From: Naegleria lovaniensis
Taxonomy: Eukaryota; Heterolobosea; Eutetramitea; Acrasida; Naegleriidae
DNA length: 64,000 nt
Direction of reading: 5' to 3'
NCBI RefSeq assembly: GCF_003324165.1
Contig: NW_025407835.1
Location: 186,001 to 250,000 of the forward strand
Of the stretch, positions 10,801 through 20,167 are shown piece after piece (within the stretch, counting starts at the first letter, position 1; each line of letters starts with the position of its first letter). Position numbers and translations under genes: made by a program. The notes below the pieces were generated by a model. It was not told where the DNA came from, did no database searches, and saw nothing but the letters and a program-made list of their open reading frames with translations.

Positions 10801-11582
10801 CATAGGATTTGGTTCCGAACGAGTACAATGTGCCATGACCCGTCATAAATATTCCAAACCCTTCGCCTGTGACTAGCCTTGCTCGTTCACTGAATGGGCC
10901 TCTCGAAAAGTATGTGGTGCTAAGAGTAGTGAATGTTGTACCATTAAGCTTCTCAAAATAATTCGGATCAATGGGTGTCGTTATATTAATATTGGCTTCT
11001 TCTTCCTGATCATTGAAACAATTGTTGTGTAAGGCGAGAAAAAATTGAGCATATACGTACGTAAATTCTATTGGTGATGTTCAGTAATTCGTATCGATGA
11101 ACCACCTTAGTGATGTTCAATATGAGCTGAGTGTCTTGGTGGGTCGCCTCATAGTATTGATATCGTTTTGCATATTTTGCAAGAAGATCATTGTAGGCTG
11201 CCTTAGTTACATTTAATTGGCTGTAGGATCTGGCTGCAAAGGTGAGAGCCTTCTTTTGATAATGTGCTCGTTTTGATTGAACTTTCATTTCATCTGCAAA
11301 CTGGTTCATGCTCACCAGCTCGGAGGCCTGCCTTTCACGTATCAATCTTCTCTCCTCAAACAAATCAAATAATTTCTGGCCTTCAACGCCATGATGATGA
11401 GCGAGCATTATTAAGGCGGTTAGATTGAACAAAAGGATTACTAAAATAAGCGTTCCAACACTCATCCAAGTAACCACCGTTTTCTGTGCTCCTTGGATAC
11501 GATCTTCTGGATGTGATGGTTGATGCTGTTGGCCATGATGATGATGAACGTGCTGTCGAGATGGTGTATGGAGCACTCCCAT
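7852..11582 (-). CDS. Membrane-anchored RCC1/kelch/EGF-repeat protein
   Basis: Five exons rebuilt by phase: 11582-11061, 11005-10667, 10618-10441, 10381-10236 and 10182-7852, giving about 1171 residues. The His-rich N-terminus is cytosolic and a single helix at about residues 38-62 anchors the protein, probably as type II. A helical stalk (to ~170) follows. RCC1-like repeats come next, with LYSFGTKSYALG, LYAWGSNTWGQLGDG, LFAWGRNNEYQLG and VWAWGSNYHCQLGTG. Kelch-like blades then show YIFGG or YMFGG three times. Four EGF-like modules follow (CSSHGNCVRGSC, CSGRGACVGPDTC, CNNGNGTCISPNTC, CSGNGACVKPDTC), similar to teneurin/tenascin EGF repeats. A beta-rich domain closes the protein. All of this would face outside the cell or a vesicle lumen. 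A surface adhesion or receptor role is inference. Confidence 0.85.
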
Positions 11583-11642
11583 TTTTTATTGGGACCATAA
11601 GGCTTGCTGTAAATGCTGTAATATCATCGATTATGGTTGTTT

Positions 11643-12995
11643 TCATTCTTTTGTATCGTCATCATCTTTCATTAATCTGGAGGTTGTTGTATCGTCATCA
11701 TCTTTCATTAAATCAAACAGTGCAGTAAAATAACAACCTCCACTATCAAATTGTGCTGCATGCAAGGTAAACGGCTCATTCAATGGAATGGTATGCTGCT
11801 CTGTATTATTCTCATCTCCGATTGAATATTTAATGTAACATGTACCTTTCACTTGGAACGGAAGGGAAGACTCGAGTGAAAAGGTCCACCAATACGCAGA
11901 ACTTCGTTCTCCACATTCAGAAATAAGTGAAAGCTGTTCATTGAACAGAGAAAATTCTTCTCCTTCGCCATCACTTGCATATAAACTTCCTTCAATGGCT
12001 TGGCAAAACCTGAATTTTTGTTTGGTCTCATTGTTAGGAATTCCCATAGCAACGAGTAAGGGATGTAACGATTCATCTGTAACATCGCTCATGATTGTGT
12101 TGTAGTCAGCCTTAATATACTCAATTGTGTTTGCATAGGGTTGTAGAATTTTGGCATTGAAAGTTTTTACACGCCCATGTATACTTTCAATGTGACGTTT
12201 CACAAGTACAAGTTTCTGTTGTAATGGAATGATCTTCTGTTTTGCAATGAACTCGACAAAATTCATGGTCACAGCTGATAAATCTTCGTTATTGTGGCGT
12301 TTACATAATTCAAATGCAAAATCAATGATAGCACTCTCTGATATAGGTATCTCTAATTGGAATGGAATGTATAATTTAAATGTTCCAGTTAATTTTGACA
12401 AAATTTGTTCTTCCATTTGTTTTAAATCAAAATATCGAGCCAAATGAACTTGATCCAAAATGCTATTAATGCTTTTCTCTTGATCTTCCTTGGACTCTTT
12501 TAGACGACATGGAATATAACAATATACGGAATCTGTGTAAAGATATCTAAAAACATCACAAAATATCTCTTCACTGATCGTTTCACCATTCGCAGTGTTA
12601 ATGTTCTTCTCGACTTGTCTCAAATCTGCAACCATTTTACCATTCTCCATTTCAGCATGTTGGTTCCAATGCTCTGAATTCAATAATGTTCGGAAAAAAC
12701 TCGATCGATATAACATCAATCGATGCAAATGAAAATCTTTGGTACTAGTTCGAACAATGACGTCAGAAAGATCCACGGGCGAAAACAAGCTCATACTCTC
12801 TTTGTTATCTGCTTTCATGTCATCACATCCTAATTCAAATATACTTTGCATGTATTGATTAAATGATGGATATAGAGCGGATTTACAAGAAGAAGATGCT
12901 TCATTATCTTGAAAACTGTCATCTTCTTCCGAAGAGGAATTGTCATGATGACCCTCTTCCTCTCGTGCACGTTTGACGGCTGGGTTTTTTGGCAT
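11643..12995 (-). CDS. BTB/POZ domain protein
   Basis: Single exon, 450 residues from ATG 12995; frame continues upstream without an ATG. The N-terminus is basic then acidic (KRAREEEG, SSSEEDD), possibly a nuclear signal. A BTB/POZ fold begins near residue 75 with LSDVIVRTSTKDFHLHRLMLYRSSFFRTL, shown here only in part: SDVIV, FHLHRLML and RSSFFRTLL. These are the dimerisation core and the H..L element of the family. The middle is helical, compatible with a BACK-like region that binds Cullin-3. The last ~100 residues are beta-rich. The C-terminus duplicates LMKDDDDT. Its stop lies only 60 bases before the start of the RCC1/kelch gene on the same strand. A Cullin-3 adaptor role is inferred. Confidence 0.8.
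   Translation of the reverse strand: MPKNPAVKRAREEEGHHDNSSSEEDDSFQDNEASSSCKSALYPSFNQYMQSIFELGCDDMKADNKESMSLFSPVDLSDVIVRTSTKDFHLHRLMLYRSSFFRTLLNSEHWNQHAEMENGKMVADLRQVEKNINTANGETISEEIFCDVFRYLYTDSVYCYIPCRLKESKEDQEKSINSILDQVHLARYFDLKQMEEQILSKLTGTFKLYIPFQLEIPISESAIIDFAFELCKRHNNEDLSAVTMNFVEFIAKQKIIPLQQKLVLVKRHIESIHGRVKTFNAKILQPYANTIEYIKADYNTIMSDVTDESLHPLLVAMGIPNNETKQKFRFCQAIEGSLYASDGEGEEFSLFNEQLSLISECGERSSAYWWTFSLESSLPFQVKGTCYIKYSIGDENNTEQHTIPLNEPFTLHAAQFDSGGCYFTALFDLMKDDDDTTTSRLMKDDDDTKE
11651..11711. repeat. Tandem duplication, period 36, in the BTB gene 3' end
   Basis: A 25-base unit at 11651-11675 recurs exactly at 11687-11711. In the BTB protein it produces two LMKDDDD copies near the C-terminus. 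The phase is kept (36 = 12 codons). The perfect identity suggests a recent duplication. Confidence 0.9.
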
Positions 12996-13080
12996 GAGAA
13001 TGTTTTTTTTTGTGTGAGTGTTGAGTTTACAAAACAAGTGTCACCAGAGTATTGTGCAGCACGGTGTATCCATCATGAAT

Positions 13081-14979
13081 TTATTTCACATGAAAGGAGG
13101 GAAAAGATCCTTCTTGATGAACGTTTTTCAAAACTTTCAGAGCATGAGCATGAACCTGAACACGTGTTCGCGATTTGACATAATTCTCACTGATGGCTTT
13201 CCAATTCTGTCCACACGCTCGATATCCTTCCATAAATCTTTCATGTTCTTCCTGAGACCAAGGTCCATCATTCACAAAATTCTTAATCTTCTTTTTGGGA
13301 GGAGGAGGTGCTTGTTGATACAAACTCGAACCACTGGACAAGGTCATGGGTAAATTTGATAGATCTAGAATAATGGGTGATCCTAACTCCTCAGGTTGAT
13401 TTACGGAAGCTTTCGTGGGAGTGGTTATTGTGGCTTCTGTGGGAGTGGTTATTGTTGCCCGATTTTCAACAACATGAGTAGTATCTGAAGTAATAAGGCT
13501 TTGTATATTACTATGTGGAGAAGATGAGGAAGATCTTTGATGCTGAGATATAGAACTCTTTTCTTGCTGAAAACTCACTCGAAAATTATGATCGTTCCAA
13601 TGACTAGTATTATTATTGCTACTACTGATACCTGTGGGTATCACAGGAGGGTGAGAGTGATGAGAAGGAGTGTTTTCCGATATGACATTGGAATCAATGG
13701 AAGCACGAGAAGATGAAGTTTGGTTTCCCATCACTCTTTCCTGAGAAGATGCAGTTTGAGAGTAGAGCTCCTCTTGTAATAAGAGTAAGGCTGCACTCTT
13801 CGGAACGTTATTGGGTGATATGGGATCATAGTGCTGTTGTTTAGGGAATGATTGAATCTTAGTTGAAGATGGATGAAGACAGTTTTTTGTTGATTGTAAA
13901 GGCTTGGAAGAAGAGTTTGAAGAAAAAATTAAGGCTTGACGGGAGGTTGGAATTGATGAAATGCTGGGAACGCTCCCGTACGAATCTTCATGATGGATTA
14001 GTAAGGGCGAGTCTCTGATGAAAGGAGTAGAATTACGACCTAGAGCATGAACATGTAATGGACTTTGCATGCTTGAAATTTCCAGAGGTTTAAATGATGC
14101 TGGTGTTTCTGTATTTGCCTCGGAGGATGTGAGGTTTTGCGAATCCTTGCTCTCGTTAAGCTGATGCAGTTCCGATTTTACTTGACGATGATCGTTATTA
14201 ATACCAAAAGAAGCAAACGAAGAATTATTACTATCACCAAATGCATGCATAAATCCTTGAGAGAATGCATTTGGCCTCCTAATTGATGAAGATGATATAA
14301 ATGCATGATCAGGTTGATATCTAGTATTTCTTCTCTCCGACTGTGTGAATGCAGATGGAAATATATTTTGCACATTAATTTGAGGTCCTAAATCTAATTC
14401 AATCGAAGGCTCCATTACTACTATTTGTGATTGAGCATGTTGTAGAGTATGATCATACGTTTCATTGCATGGTACAGCGTTCATGTATTCCTCTCCTTCC
14501 ATACCACATGTAGGAGAGTATTTTCTCTTTTGTGATGTTGTATTTCCTTTTTGAATGAAAGTCATGGATGTTGATGGTAGTTGAAGCGTGGAATGCCCTG
14601 AAGAACGTTGCTGATGCATGATGGTGTTCTCTGGGATATGATGTTCAAGTAGTGGTGGTAAGAGCTGAAGTGTACATGCATCTCGACCATGTCCCATCCC
14701 AAGTACATGATGACCACCAACTGATTCAAATCGTTGAGAAGGGACTGTGCTTGATTGATTCTGCTCAAGATTAGGATAGAACGAAGAAGATGGATGTTGT
14801 TGTTGAGGTTCAAGTGGTACAGGGCCTGAATTCCACAAACGAACCTGATTAGAGGCATGTAAATGATCTTGCCTCACAAATTGTTCCCTGCTTCCATGTT
14901 GATGCTGAAGAGATAGGCCATGTCTAAGAGGCGGCAATTGTGTTTCATCGTCATCACATGTATTTCTACGCTTTTGCAT
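13081..14979 (-). CDS. Single-repeat Myb (SHAQKYF-like) protein with long disordered N-terminus
   Basis: Single exon, 632 residues. About 560 residues are Ser/Gln/His/Asn-rich and probably disordered. The only folded part is at the C-terminus (570-615): WSQEEHERFMEGYRACGQNW, then KAIS and a SRTRVQVHAHA third helix. This matches the single-repeat Myb class of plants, Dictyostelium and amoebae, where the third helix normally reads SHAQKYF. Here it reads VHAHALK, a divergent version. DNA binding and a transcription role are inferred from the family. The domain sits at the extreme C-terminus, unlike most plant members. PPPPKKKIK just before the domain is a plausible nuclear signal. Confidence 0.85.
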   Translation of the reverse strand: MQKRRNTCDDDETQLPPLRHGLSLQHQHGSREQFVRQDHLHASNQVRLWNSGPVPLEPQQQHPSSSFYPNLEQNQSSTVPSQRFESVGGHHVLGMGHGRDACTLQLLPPLLEHHIPENTIMHQQRSSGHSTLQLPSTSMTFIQKGNTTSQKRKYSPTCGMEGEEYMNAVPCNETYDHTLQHAQSQIVVMEPSIELDLGPQINVQNIFPSAFTQSERRNTRYQPDHAFISSSSIRRPNAFSQGFMHAFGDSNNSSFASFGINNDHRQVKSELHQLNESKDSQNLTSSEANTETPASFKPLEISSMQSPLHVHALGRNSTPFIRDSPLLIHHEDSYGSVPSISSIPTSRQALIFSSNSSSKPLQSTKNCLHPSSTKIQSFPKQQHYDPISPNNVPKSAALLLLQEELYSQTASSQERVMGNQTSSSRASIDSNVISENTPSHHSHPPVIPTGISSSNNNTSHWNDHNFRVSFQQEKSSISQHQRSSSSSPHSNIQSLITSDTTHVVENRATITTPTEATITTPTKASVNQPEELGSPIILDLSNLPMTLSSGSSLYQQAPPPPKKKIKNFVNDGPWSQEEHERFMEGYRACGQNWKAISENYVKSRTRVQVHAHALKVLKNVHQEGSFPSFHVK

Positions 14980-15807
14980 CTAACTGACGTTGCGTAATAA
15001 TTGCGAGTAATAACAAGGTGAAACGAATGTTTGAAGTTGTTTTTTCAATTTTAACTGCTTGGGAAAGTGTGTTGTTTTCAACGTAGTTATGTTTTAGGAC
15101 TGGCAAAATCTGCCATGGCTCTGCACAAGAGAGAAATGTGTTGGGATTTGATTAGAAGCGGTCTCTGAGAGCACCGGTGCTGTGTGTGAAATTTCAAACA
15201 GTTGATTTTTCAAAAAGGCTATTTGTTGAAAATGTTGAAGTTAATTCGTGTAATCCGGCATGTGATGCGCATAATCTCCCAAATTACCTACCAACTTAAT
15301 TCTTAAAAAGGATGAGTGCTTTCGTGTAGAATTGAGTCTGGTAGCCCATAGGCACCTCTAATTTGGAGTTTTGTACAAAGAAAGAGTAGTGTAGGAATAA
15401 AGTGAAAACTTGCAAGCTTTTTACCTTTCTGTGCAGAGAGGTTTTGGATGGTGGGTGAGAGAGTCAGTTTTTGCACTTGATGAAATATTGCATGAACCAA
15501 ACAAGTTGCTTAGTTTTTTTAGCCACCAAGTGCCGAAGAAGATGTGCAACGTCACCCGAGCTATGTCGATCTTACGTCGCACAATCCTGAACGGGTAACA
15601 TTTATGACGGCATAATGGGAATGTGTTGCCCGAGATAAACTCAACAATTCACCAGTCACTCCTCTTCCAGCTTCTGTGCAACTCTCAGTTTGCTTTTCTG
15701 CATTTACGATAACAATATAACACAGCAGAAAAGTCTTTGTTGTTGGGGAAATGTAAAGCGTTGTGGTTTTTTGTAAGTTAAATAAAGATCAATAAAAAGA
15801 AATGTAA
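14980..15807. other. Intergenic stretch without a supported gene
   Basis: About 830 bases between the Myb gene and the tRNA. Only short frames below 70 codons occur, on both strands, without family features or matching exon joints. It likely holds the Myb-gene promoter and leader. No RNA gene was recognised. Confidence 0.5.
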
Positions 15808-15878
15808 TCGGGTGTGGTATAGTGGTAGCATTCCAGACTGTCACTCTGGCGACCCGGGTTCAATTCCCGGCACTCGAG
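15808..15878 (+). tRNA. trnD-GTC: tRNA-Asp (GTC)
   Basis: A full cloverleaf can be drawn. The acceptor arm TCGGGTG pairs with CACTCGA, allowing one G-T pair, and a G discriminator follows. The anticodon stem CCAGA/TCTGG holds the loop CTGTCAC, giving anticodon GTC. The T arm is CCGGG-TTCAATT-CCCGG. Internal promoter boxes are present: an A-box-like TGGTATAGTGG and a B box GGTTCAATTCC. No intron is present and CCA is not encoded, as usual in eukaryotes. Confidence 0.95.
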
Positions 15879-15883
15879 TAAAA

Positions 15884-15890
15884 TTTTTTT
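15884..15890 (+). terminator. RNA polymerase III terminator of the tRNA
   Basis: A run of seven T begins six bases after the tRNA, the normal polymerase III stop signal. Confidence 0.8.
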
Positions 15891-16022
15891 GCCTTATCTC
15901 AACAGCTGTGATTGTTATCAAGCTGGTTGGATTGTTTTAGAGTGTCGTGAACTTTGTTTGTGAAAGTTACATTGTTTTTTACTACACCAATTACTTTTAT
16001 TGTTAACTTGTTCTTACACAAC

Positions 16023-16760
16023 TTAACGAAGGTACAAAGCAGATGGCGAAAGAGGATTGCCTGATGATCGAGCTCCGGACAACTTTCTATTGGTCGAATT
16101 CTTTTCAGAGCTTGTAGGTGTGGAGAGTGCATTGTTGCTTTGTTTTCGATTGACACCCAGCACTTGTTGCGTGATGTCTTTGAGAGGATTTCTTTGGAGG
16201 TGAGGATTATTTGAAGATTTACTCTTCACAGAATGAAGTGGTTGTAGTACAGGATAGACTCGACCAGTCATGGGATCAATATTTTCCTTATTGTCTCCAA
16301 AGGAGAGAAGCGAGGAATGTACATTCAAATCAATAAAACCGAAAGTGGCTTCTTGTTTTGTATGGGATGTGTTCAATAAATGGTGGGATTTGGAAGAAAC
16401 GGAAATGTTTGTTGGCATCATCTTGTTGTTGCCAGAAGCAGAGGAAGAAGAAAACCGAGAGGAAGAACCATAGAGAATGGTTTTTTGATGAAAATGACGA
16501 TACGATTCAGGATGGACAGGCTCATCATCCACATTGCAATCCATATGATGAACACATGAGGATGGATCTAGAGTAGCAACATTGCTTGCTCCATCGTTCA
16601 AATCTTCATAAATGGAATAGGAAGGCATATCCGAAGAGCTGCTCTGTTGTGTGTGGGAAGAAAGGTTTTTTTTGATTTTAGTGTTGTTGGGGACTGACAC
16701 CCGCGCTAAAGGACCGTTACATATTTTTGAATTGGCAGGTTGTTTAAGGACTTGTAACAT
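16023..16760 (-). CDS. KEN-box and PLKDIT-motif protein, candidate cell-cycle regulator
   Basis: Single exon, 245 residues, low-complexity and probably disordered. Two short motifs stand out. DNKENIDP (156-163) is a KEN box with the downstream proline seen in many APC/C substrates. RNPLKDIT (190-197) resembles the D-box-like or PLKDIT element found near KEN boxes in securins, cyclins and related mitotic regulators. Both lie in the C-terminal half, with basic Ser/Thr-rich sequence after them and possible CDK sites (SPSA, STPTSS). A role as an APC/C substrate or inhibitor is inference from motifs only; no folded domain supports it. Its start lies in a ~490-base gap shared with the acidic gene's 3' side. 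Confidence 0.65.
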   Translation of the reverse strand: MLQVLKQPANSKICNGPLARVSVPNNTKIKKNLSSHTQQSSSSDMPSYSIYEDLNDGASNVATLDPSSCVHHMDCNVDDEPVHPESYRHFHQKTILYGSSSRFSSSSASGNNKMMPTNISVSSKSHHLLNTSHTKQEATFGFIDLNVHSSLLSFGDNKENIDPMTGRVYPVLQPLHSVKSKSSNNPHLQRNPLKDITQQVLGVNRKQSNNALSTPTSSEKNSTNRKLSGARSSGNPLSPSALYLR

Positions 16761-17254
16761 CTTTGAACTTGTACAGATTGACTGAGAAGATGCAACAAGA
16801 ATGGAGGTGAAAGATATTTGCTACAGCGTTCAAGGTGAAAGGCTAGTTTTTTTTTCTCTTTAACATCTCTCTATAAATCAACACCTGTTTCAGTTGTGCT
16901 TACAGTGGGGATTTGACAATATTGACCGTTTGTCTCTCTTGATTGTTGTGTTCTCATGTAACTACAAAAGTAGATCCAAAGCGGTTTTTGTTCATTTTGT
17001 TACAACCGTTTCAAAAGACAATGTTTCTTATGGTTGGAGAGAAATTTGGCGAGATGGATCGAGAATGGATGAGTGGAAAACCATTCTCTCAATACAATGG
17101 TTCAAAACGACATAGGTTTTTTGTTCCAAGTTTTCAACTCTGAGAGAGATCGTTAAAAACATGGCGTTGATCTGCCAGAACATTTGCTTCTTCATTCACC
17201 CATCTTAAATTATTGAACATACTTGCAAACCTCAATAAAAGTAATCTCATCAAG
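16761..17254. other. Intergenic stretch without a supported gene
   Basis: About 490 bases between two minus-strand genes. It should hold the promoter of the KEN-box gene (a T-rich run at 16849-16860 on this strand) and the 3' flank of the acidic-protein gene. Short frames here show no coding features. Confidence 0.5.
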
Positions 17255-18682
17255 CTAAATGTCTCTATCGTTTTGAACCAAGCTTCTCAGAGCCGTCTGA
17301 ATGGCAATTCTTTTATCTTCATTTGATAAAACAGCTGAGAAATAAACCAGTTCTTTCAACTTGTTGGCAAAGTCGTCAAGAGTAGCAGTTTGAGGCGAAG
17401 AGGCCATTTCCATTTGCTGTTGACTCAATGTTTGCAACTTTTCTCTCTTTCTATCGATTAGTCTCTGTAACTTTTTACGTTTCTTACTCTCAATCATTCT
17501 TTGTGAATTCTTTCGACGAGCGGATGTTGTAAATGGAGCACTGTGAATAATGCAAAAAGGTCGATCGTTTGAGTGGTCGTCGTTACGCATTGGTGGATAA
17601 TCCTCTGGAAAGTAATATCTTAATTGAAGACAAAATGGTCTATGCTTGTAATGAAAGGAAACAACATCCACATTGAATTTGGTTCTATTTTCCATGACTG
17701 AGTCTGTATCTTCTCGTTGAGAAATGGGCTTTATCAACTCGAGCCCTTTAGTGTCTCCAGAAATCACCTCTTTTGATGAACCTCCTTGTTTTTCTGGTAT
17801 CAAGTTTGCAGGGATTGGTTTCTGATTCACTTCTGGAATGGGAATAATTTTCACAACCTCTTCTCCCGTGTCGTGAAATGCTAACTTGACATCGGCAATA
17901 ACTTTCTCATACTTTTTGCGAATGTTCTCATGAAATAACACAGATTGATAGAATTGATAGACCAATGATGTATATAAATGATCGGGAACATAGGGAGTTG
18001 GATCATCACTTCGTGTCTGTAAGATGTAAGTAAATTCTAGTATTGGCGATTCATCAGAGTCAAGTAATTCTGATAGTTTTTCATGCTTTGTCATTCCAAT
18101 AAATATATTATGATGATCATCCTCATTCGTCATTGGTTGATGGTCGTGTACAATAATTGGCTGTTCATGATCATGATTTTGTTCCTTGTTAAAGGCATTT
18201 GTATTTACATTATTTGGCGAGGTGGTAGGAATTTTTGATGAATCCATATTATTTCCATGAATATAAGTTGATGATTCTGGTATCGGTTGTGGTTTTTTAG
18301 GAACTGATGGATAAACAATTTTCCATTCTCGAAGATCAATATTATCTTCTTTTAATTCTTCTTCATATTCTTCATCTTCCTCTTCATCGGATGCATCTTC
18401 CTCATCTCCAACTTCTTCATTGTCCGATACAGTACTGCTTTGAGAGTTTTCATCTCCTCCATCACTGCATTGATTATTCCCAATATCGGGATACAAATGA
18501 CGATAGTGATGCAAAGATGAATCATTAGGAAAGCGATCATCATTAAAATTAAAATGATCCAGAGAAGATGGAGCAACATGGTGCATGATCAACCTTGCCA
18601 ATCCTCCCTCTCCAATTTCCACAACTTCGTCATCCTGCTGCGAGCAAGCTGTTGAATCTTGGTTTCCTACGGAATTGGACAT
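17255..18682 (-). CDS. Acidic nuclear-type protein of unknown function
   Basis: Single exon, 475 residues from ATG 18682; the frame runs on upstream but without an ATG, and the chosen ATG follows CACAAAAA. Residues ~75-115 are a dense Asp/Glu tract (DEEEDEEYEEEL). A beta-rich conserved-looking part includes ILEFTYILQTRSDDPTPYV and later VVSFHYKHRPFCLQLRYYF, perhaps one folded domain interrupted by disordered sequence. Near the C-terminus lies a basic helix with many Lys/Arg (ESKKRKKLQRLIDRKREKLQ). I do not recognise the family. The acid tract plus basic helix suggest a nuclear protein, which is inference. Confidence 0.75.
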   Translation of the reverse strand: MSNSVGNQDSTACSQQDDEVVEIGEGGLARLIMHHVAPSSLDHFNFNDDRFPNDSSLHHYRHLYPDIGNNQCSDGGDENSQSSTVSDNEEVGDEEDASDEEEDEEYEEELKEDNIDLREWKIVYPSVPKKPQPIPESSTYIHGNNMDSSKIPTTSPNNVNTNAFNKEQNHDHEQPIIVHDHQPMTNEDDHHNIFIGMTKHEKLSELLDSDESPILEFTYILQTRSDDPTPYVPDHLYTSLVYQFYQSVLFHENIRKKYEKVIADVKLAFHDTGEEVVKIIPIPEVNQKPIPANLIPEKQGGSSKEVISGDTKGLELIKPISQREDTDSVMENRTKFNVDVVSFHYKHRPFCLQLRYYFPEDYPPMRNDDHSNDRPFCIIHSAPFTTSARRKNSQRMIESKKRKKLQRLIDRKREKLQTLSQQQMEMASSPQTATLDDFANKLKELVYFSAVLSNEDKRIAIQTALRSLVQNDRDI

Positions 18683-19415
18683 TTTTTGTGAAGTTTCCCC
18701 AGGGTTCCCCACATTCTTTTGGGATGGTTATTACATTGGCTAGGTAGTGATCTTTCTATTTGTGTGTTCTGTATAAAGTAACTGTTTATTAATTAATAGG
18801 AAGCATTGAAGCTACACCACAACTTGGCAGATATGCCAAAATTTCTAAACCAAGATATTTTACAATTTAAGGAGCCCACAACAATAAACAACAAACATCA
18901 AGAGAAGATATTCCATGCTGTGGAATAATTTCTACTGCTCCCAATGAAACATTTGTGAATACGCATGGGAAAGCAATATTACAAATTTCGAGTTGATATA
19001 TGAGTTTCCAAGAGTGATCGAAATAATTTCAAATGCAGTGGGGATGGTGTTTGGTGCGATTAATTATTTGCGGAGTAAGGGTAGTTGAAACCCTATTTTT
19101 GCCTCGATTCACTCGTCGAAGTTGCGTCACAAACGATCCTTCGATCTGACTCATATCCACACAAACAAGTCGAAGATAAATCGATTTCTCAAAATTCCTA
19201 CATAGTGCGCAGTTGGCATGATAGTGTTCAAGATTTTTGTTTGCTGGAGCAGCTTATAACGTGCTTCATTCAATACCAACCTCACTCTGGATATAGTAGT
19301 CTTCTATTCCTGACGTCAACACTGTTGTTCCTTTTAGAGTTTTGGACTTAAACATTGTATTTGGTTGTCAGATCTGCCAGTTTGTGGGGAACCCTGAGTT
19401 TCCCCTCGGTGTGTG
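18683..19415. other. Intergenic stretch before the small GC-rich gene
   Basis: About 730 bases. It includes the promoter of the minus-strand acidic gene and whatever drives the plus-strand gene at 19416. One 88-codon plus-strand frame (19085-19351) has no recognisable features. Nothing else was identified. Confidence 0.45.
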
Positions 19416-19740
19416 ATGAATGTTTCCAAAGTTTATCGCAAACGGTCACATGCCGAGTTACCATTGGGTTGCTATCTTGGGATAGTGGCTTACGCCACAT
19501 ACTTCCCGGGGTGCCGTGCGAGGGAGTTTAAGGAGGTGATCCAGAGGGTGATTGAGACGGCCAGCAAGGAAGGGAGAGTAAGGGATTCACATGGACTGAT
19601 GAGGGCTGTTATTTCTCAGGGTGAGAATTCCTAATCTTGCGATGATGTGGCTTAATGCAGCAATCGAAAAGCTCGTTGAGCTCTATCCACACCAACTTGC
19701 TACCTGTTCCATTGGGACTAACCAGAGATCTGGTGTCTAA
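19416..19740 (+). CDS. Small GC-rich two-exon gene, unknown function
   Basis: Exon 1 is 19416-19620 and exon 2 is 19661-19740, separated by a 40-base intron (GTGAGAATTC...TTAATGCAG). The phase matches exactly: G plus CA forms Ala, giving VISQAIEKLVELY. The product has 94 residues. Reading through the donor gives a stop within five codons. An AATAAA follows the stop directly. Codons are clearly richer in G/C at third positions (GTG, AAG, GAG, CAG, ACG) than neighbouring genes. The middle forms amphipathic helices (FKEVIQRVIETASKEG). I do not recognise the family. Upstream exons cannot be excluded. Composition suggests transfer or an unusual element-borne gene; this is inference. Confidence 0.5.
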
Positions 19741-20167
19741 ATAAAGCTCGATGTGAATGGTTTAATGTTAACACAGCTCAACACTTCTTGCTATGGAATA
19801 GTTTACACAACAATTTCTTCACACAACCAGCATAATTAGAGTCCTCCTTTTGCAGATACTACGCCTTGAAACGATTGTTCAAAGACATAGGTTGACTTTA
19901 TGAACAAATGATGATGATGACCGTCATTTCTAAGGACATACGACCTCCTTAAAATCGGTATCGGCTTTCTTTGGCTCATCACTCTCAAATCCTTTCCTCG
20001 GTACCGCTGAAGGAACACGGAGCGGAAATCGGTACTGAGCTACCGTCCAATTCCTCCGTGAATGCCAAGGCAAATATAAATATAATTCTGAATCGCTTGT
20101 TGCTTCAATGAATTGAAAAACAAAATAGCACAATTTCAATATTGACACAACTCGTTTTAAAATCAAC
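19741..20167. other. Promoter region of the Hsp70 gene
   Basis: About 430 bases with no credible frame. The word AAATCGGTA occurs twice (near 19952 and 20027). I looked for consensus heat-shock elements (alternating GAA and TTC blocks two bases apart) and saw no clear array. Confidence 0.4.
20073..20085 (+). promoter_or_regulatory. TATA-like element upstream of Hsp70
   Basis: AATATAAATATAA lies about 85 bases before the Hsp70 start codon, in otherwise mixed sequence. The position fits a TATA box, but AT-rich words are common here. Confidence 0.3.

Noticed and set aside
15303-15598. Overlapping frames on both strands upstream of the tRNA
   Set aside because: Both about 62-65 codons without features; no matching splice joints found.
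19085-19351. 88-codon frame upstream of the GC-rich gene
   Set aside because: Composition is AT-rich like intergenic DNA, and no splice joint to the exon at 19416 was found that keeps the frame.
19380-19740. Structured RNA (SRP or RNase P RNA) in the GC-rich stretch
   Set aside because: Conserved RNA core words were not found, whereas two exons join in frame as protein.
19741-20167. Heat-shock elements before Hsp70
   Set aside because: Single GAA or TTC words occur, but no array with correct two-base spacing was seen.
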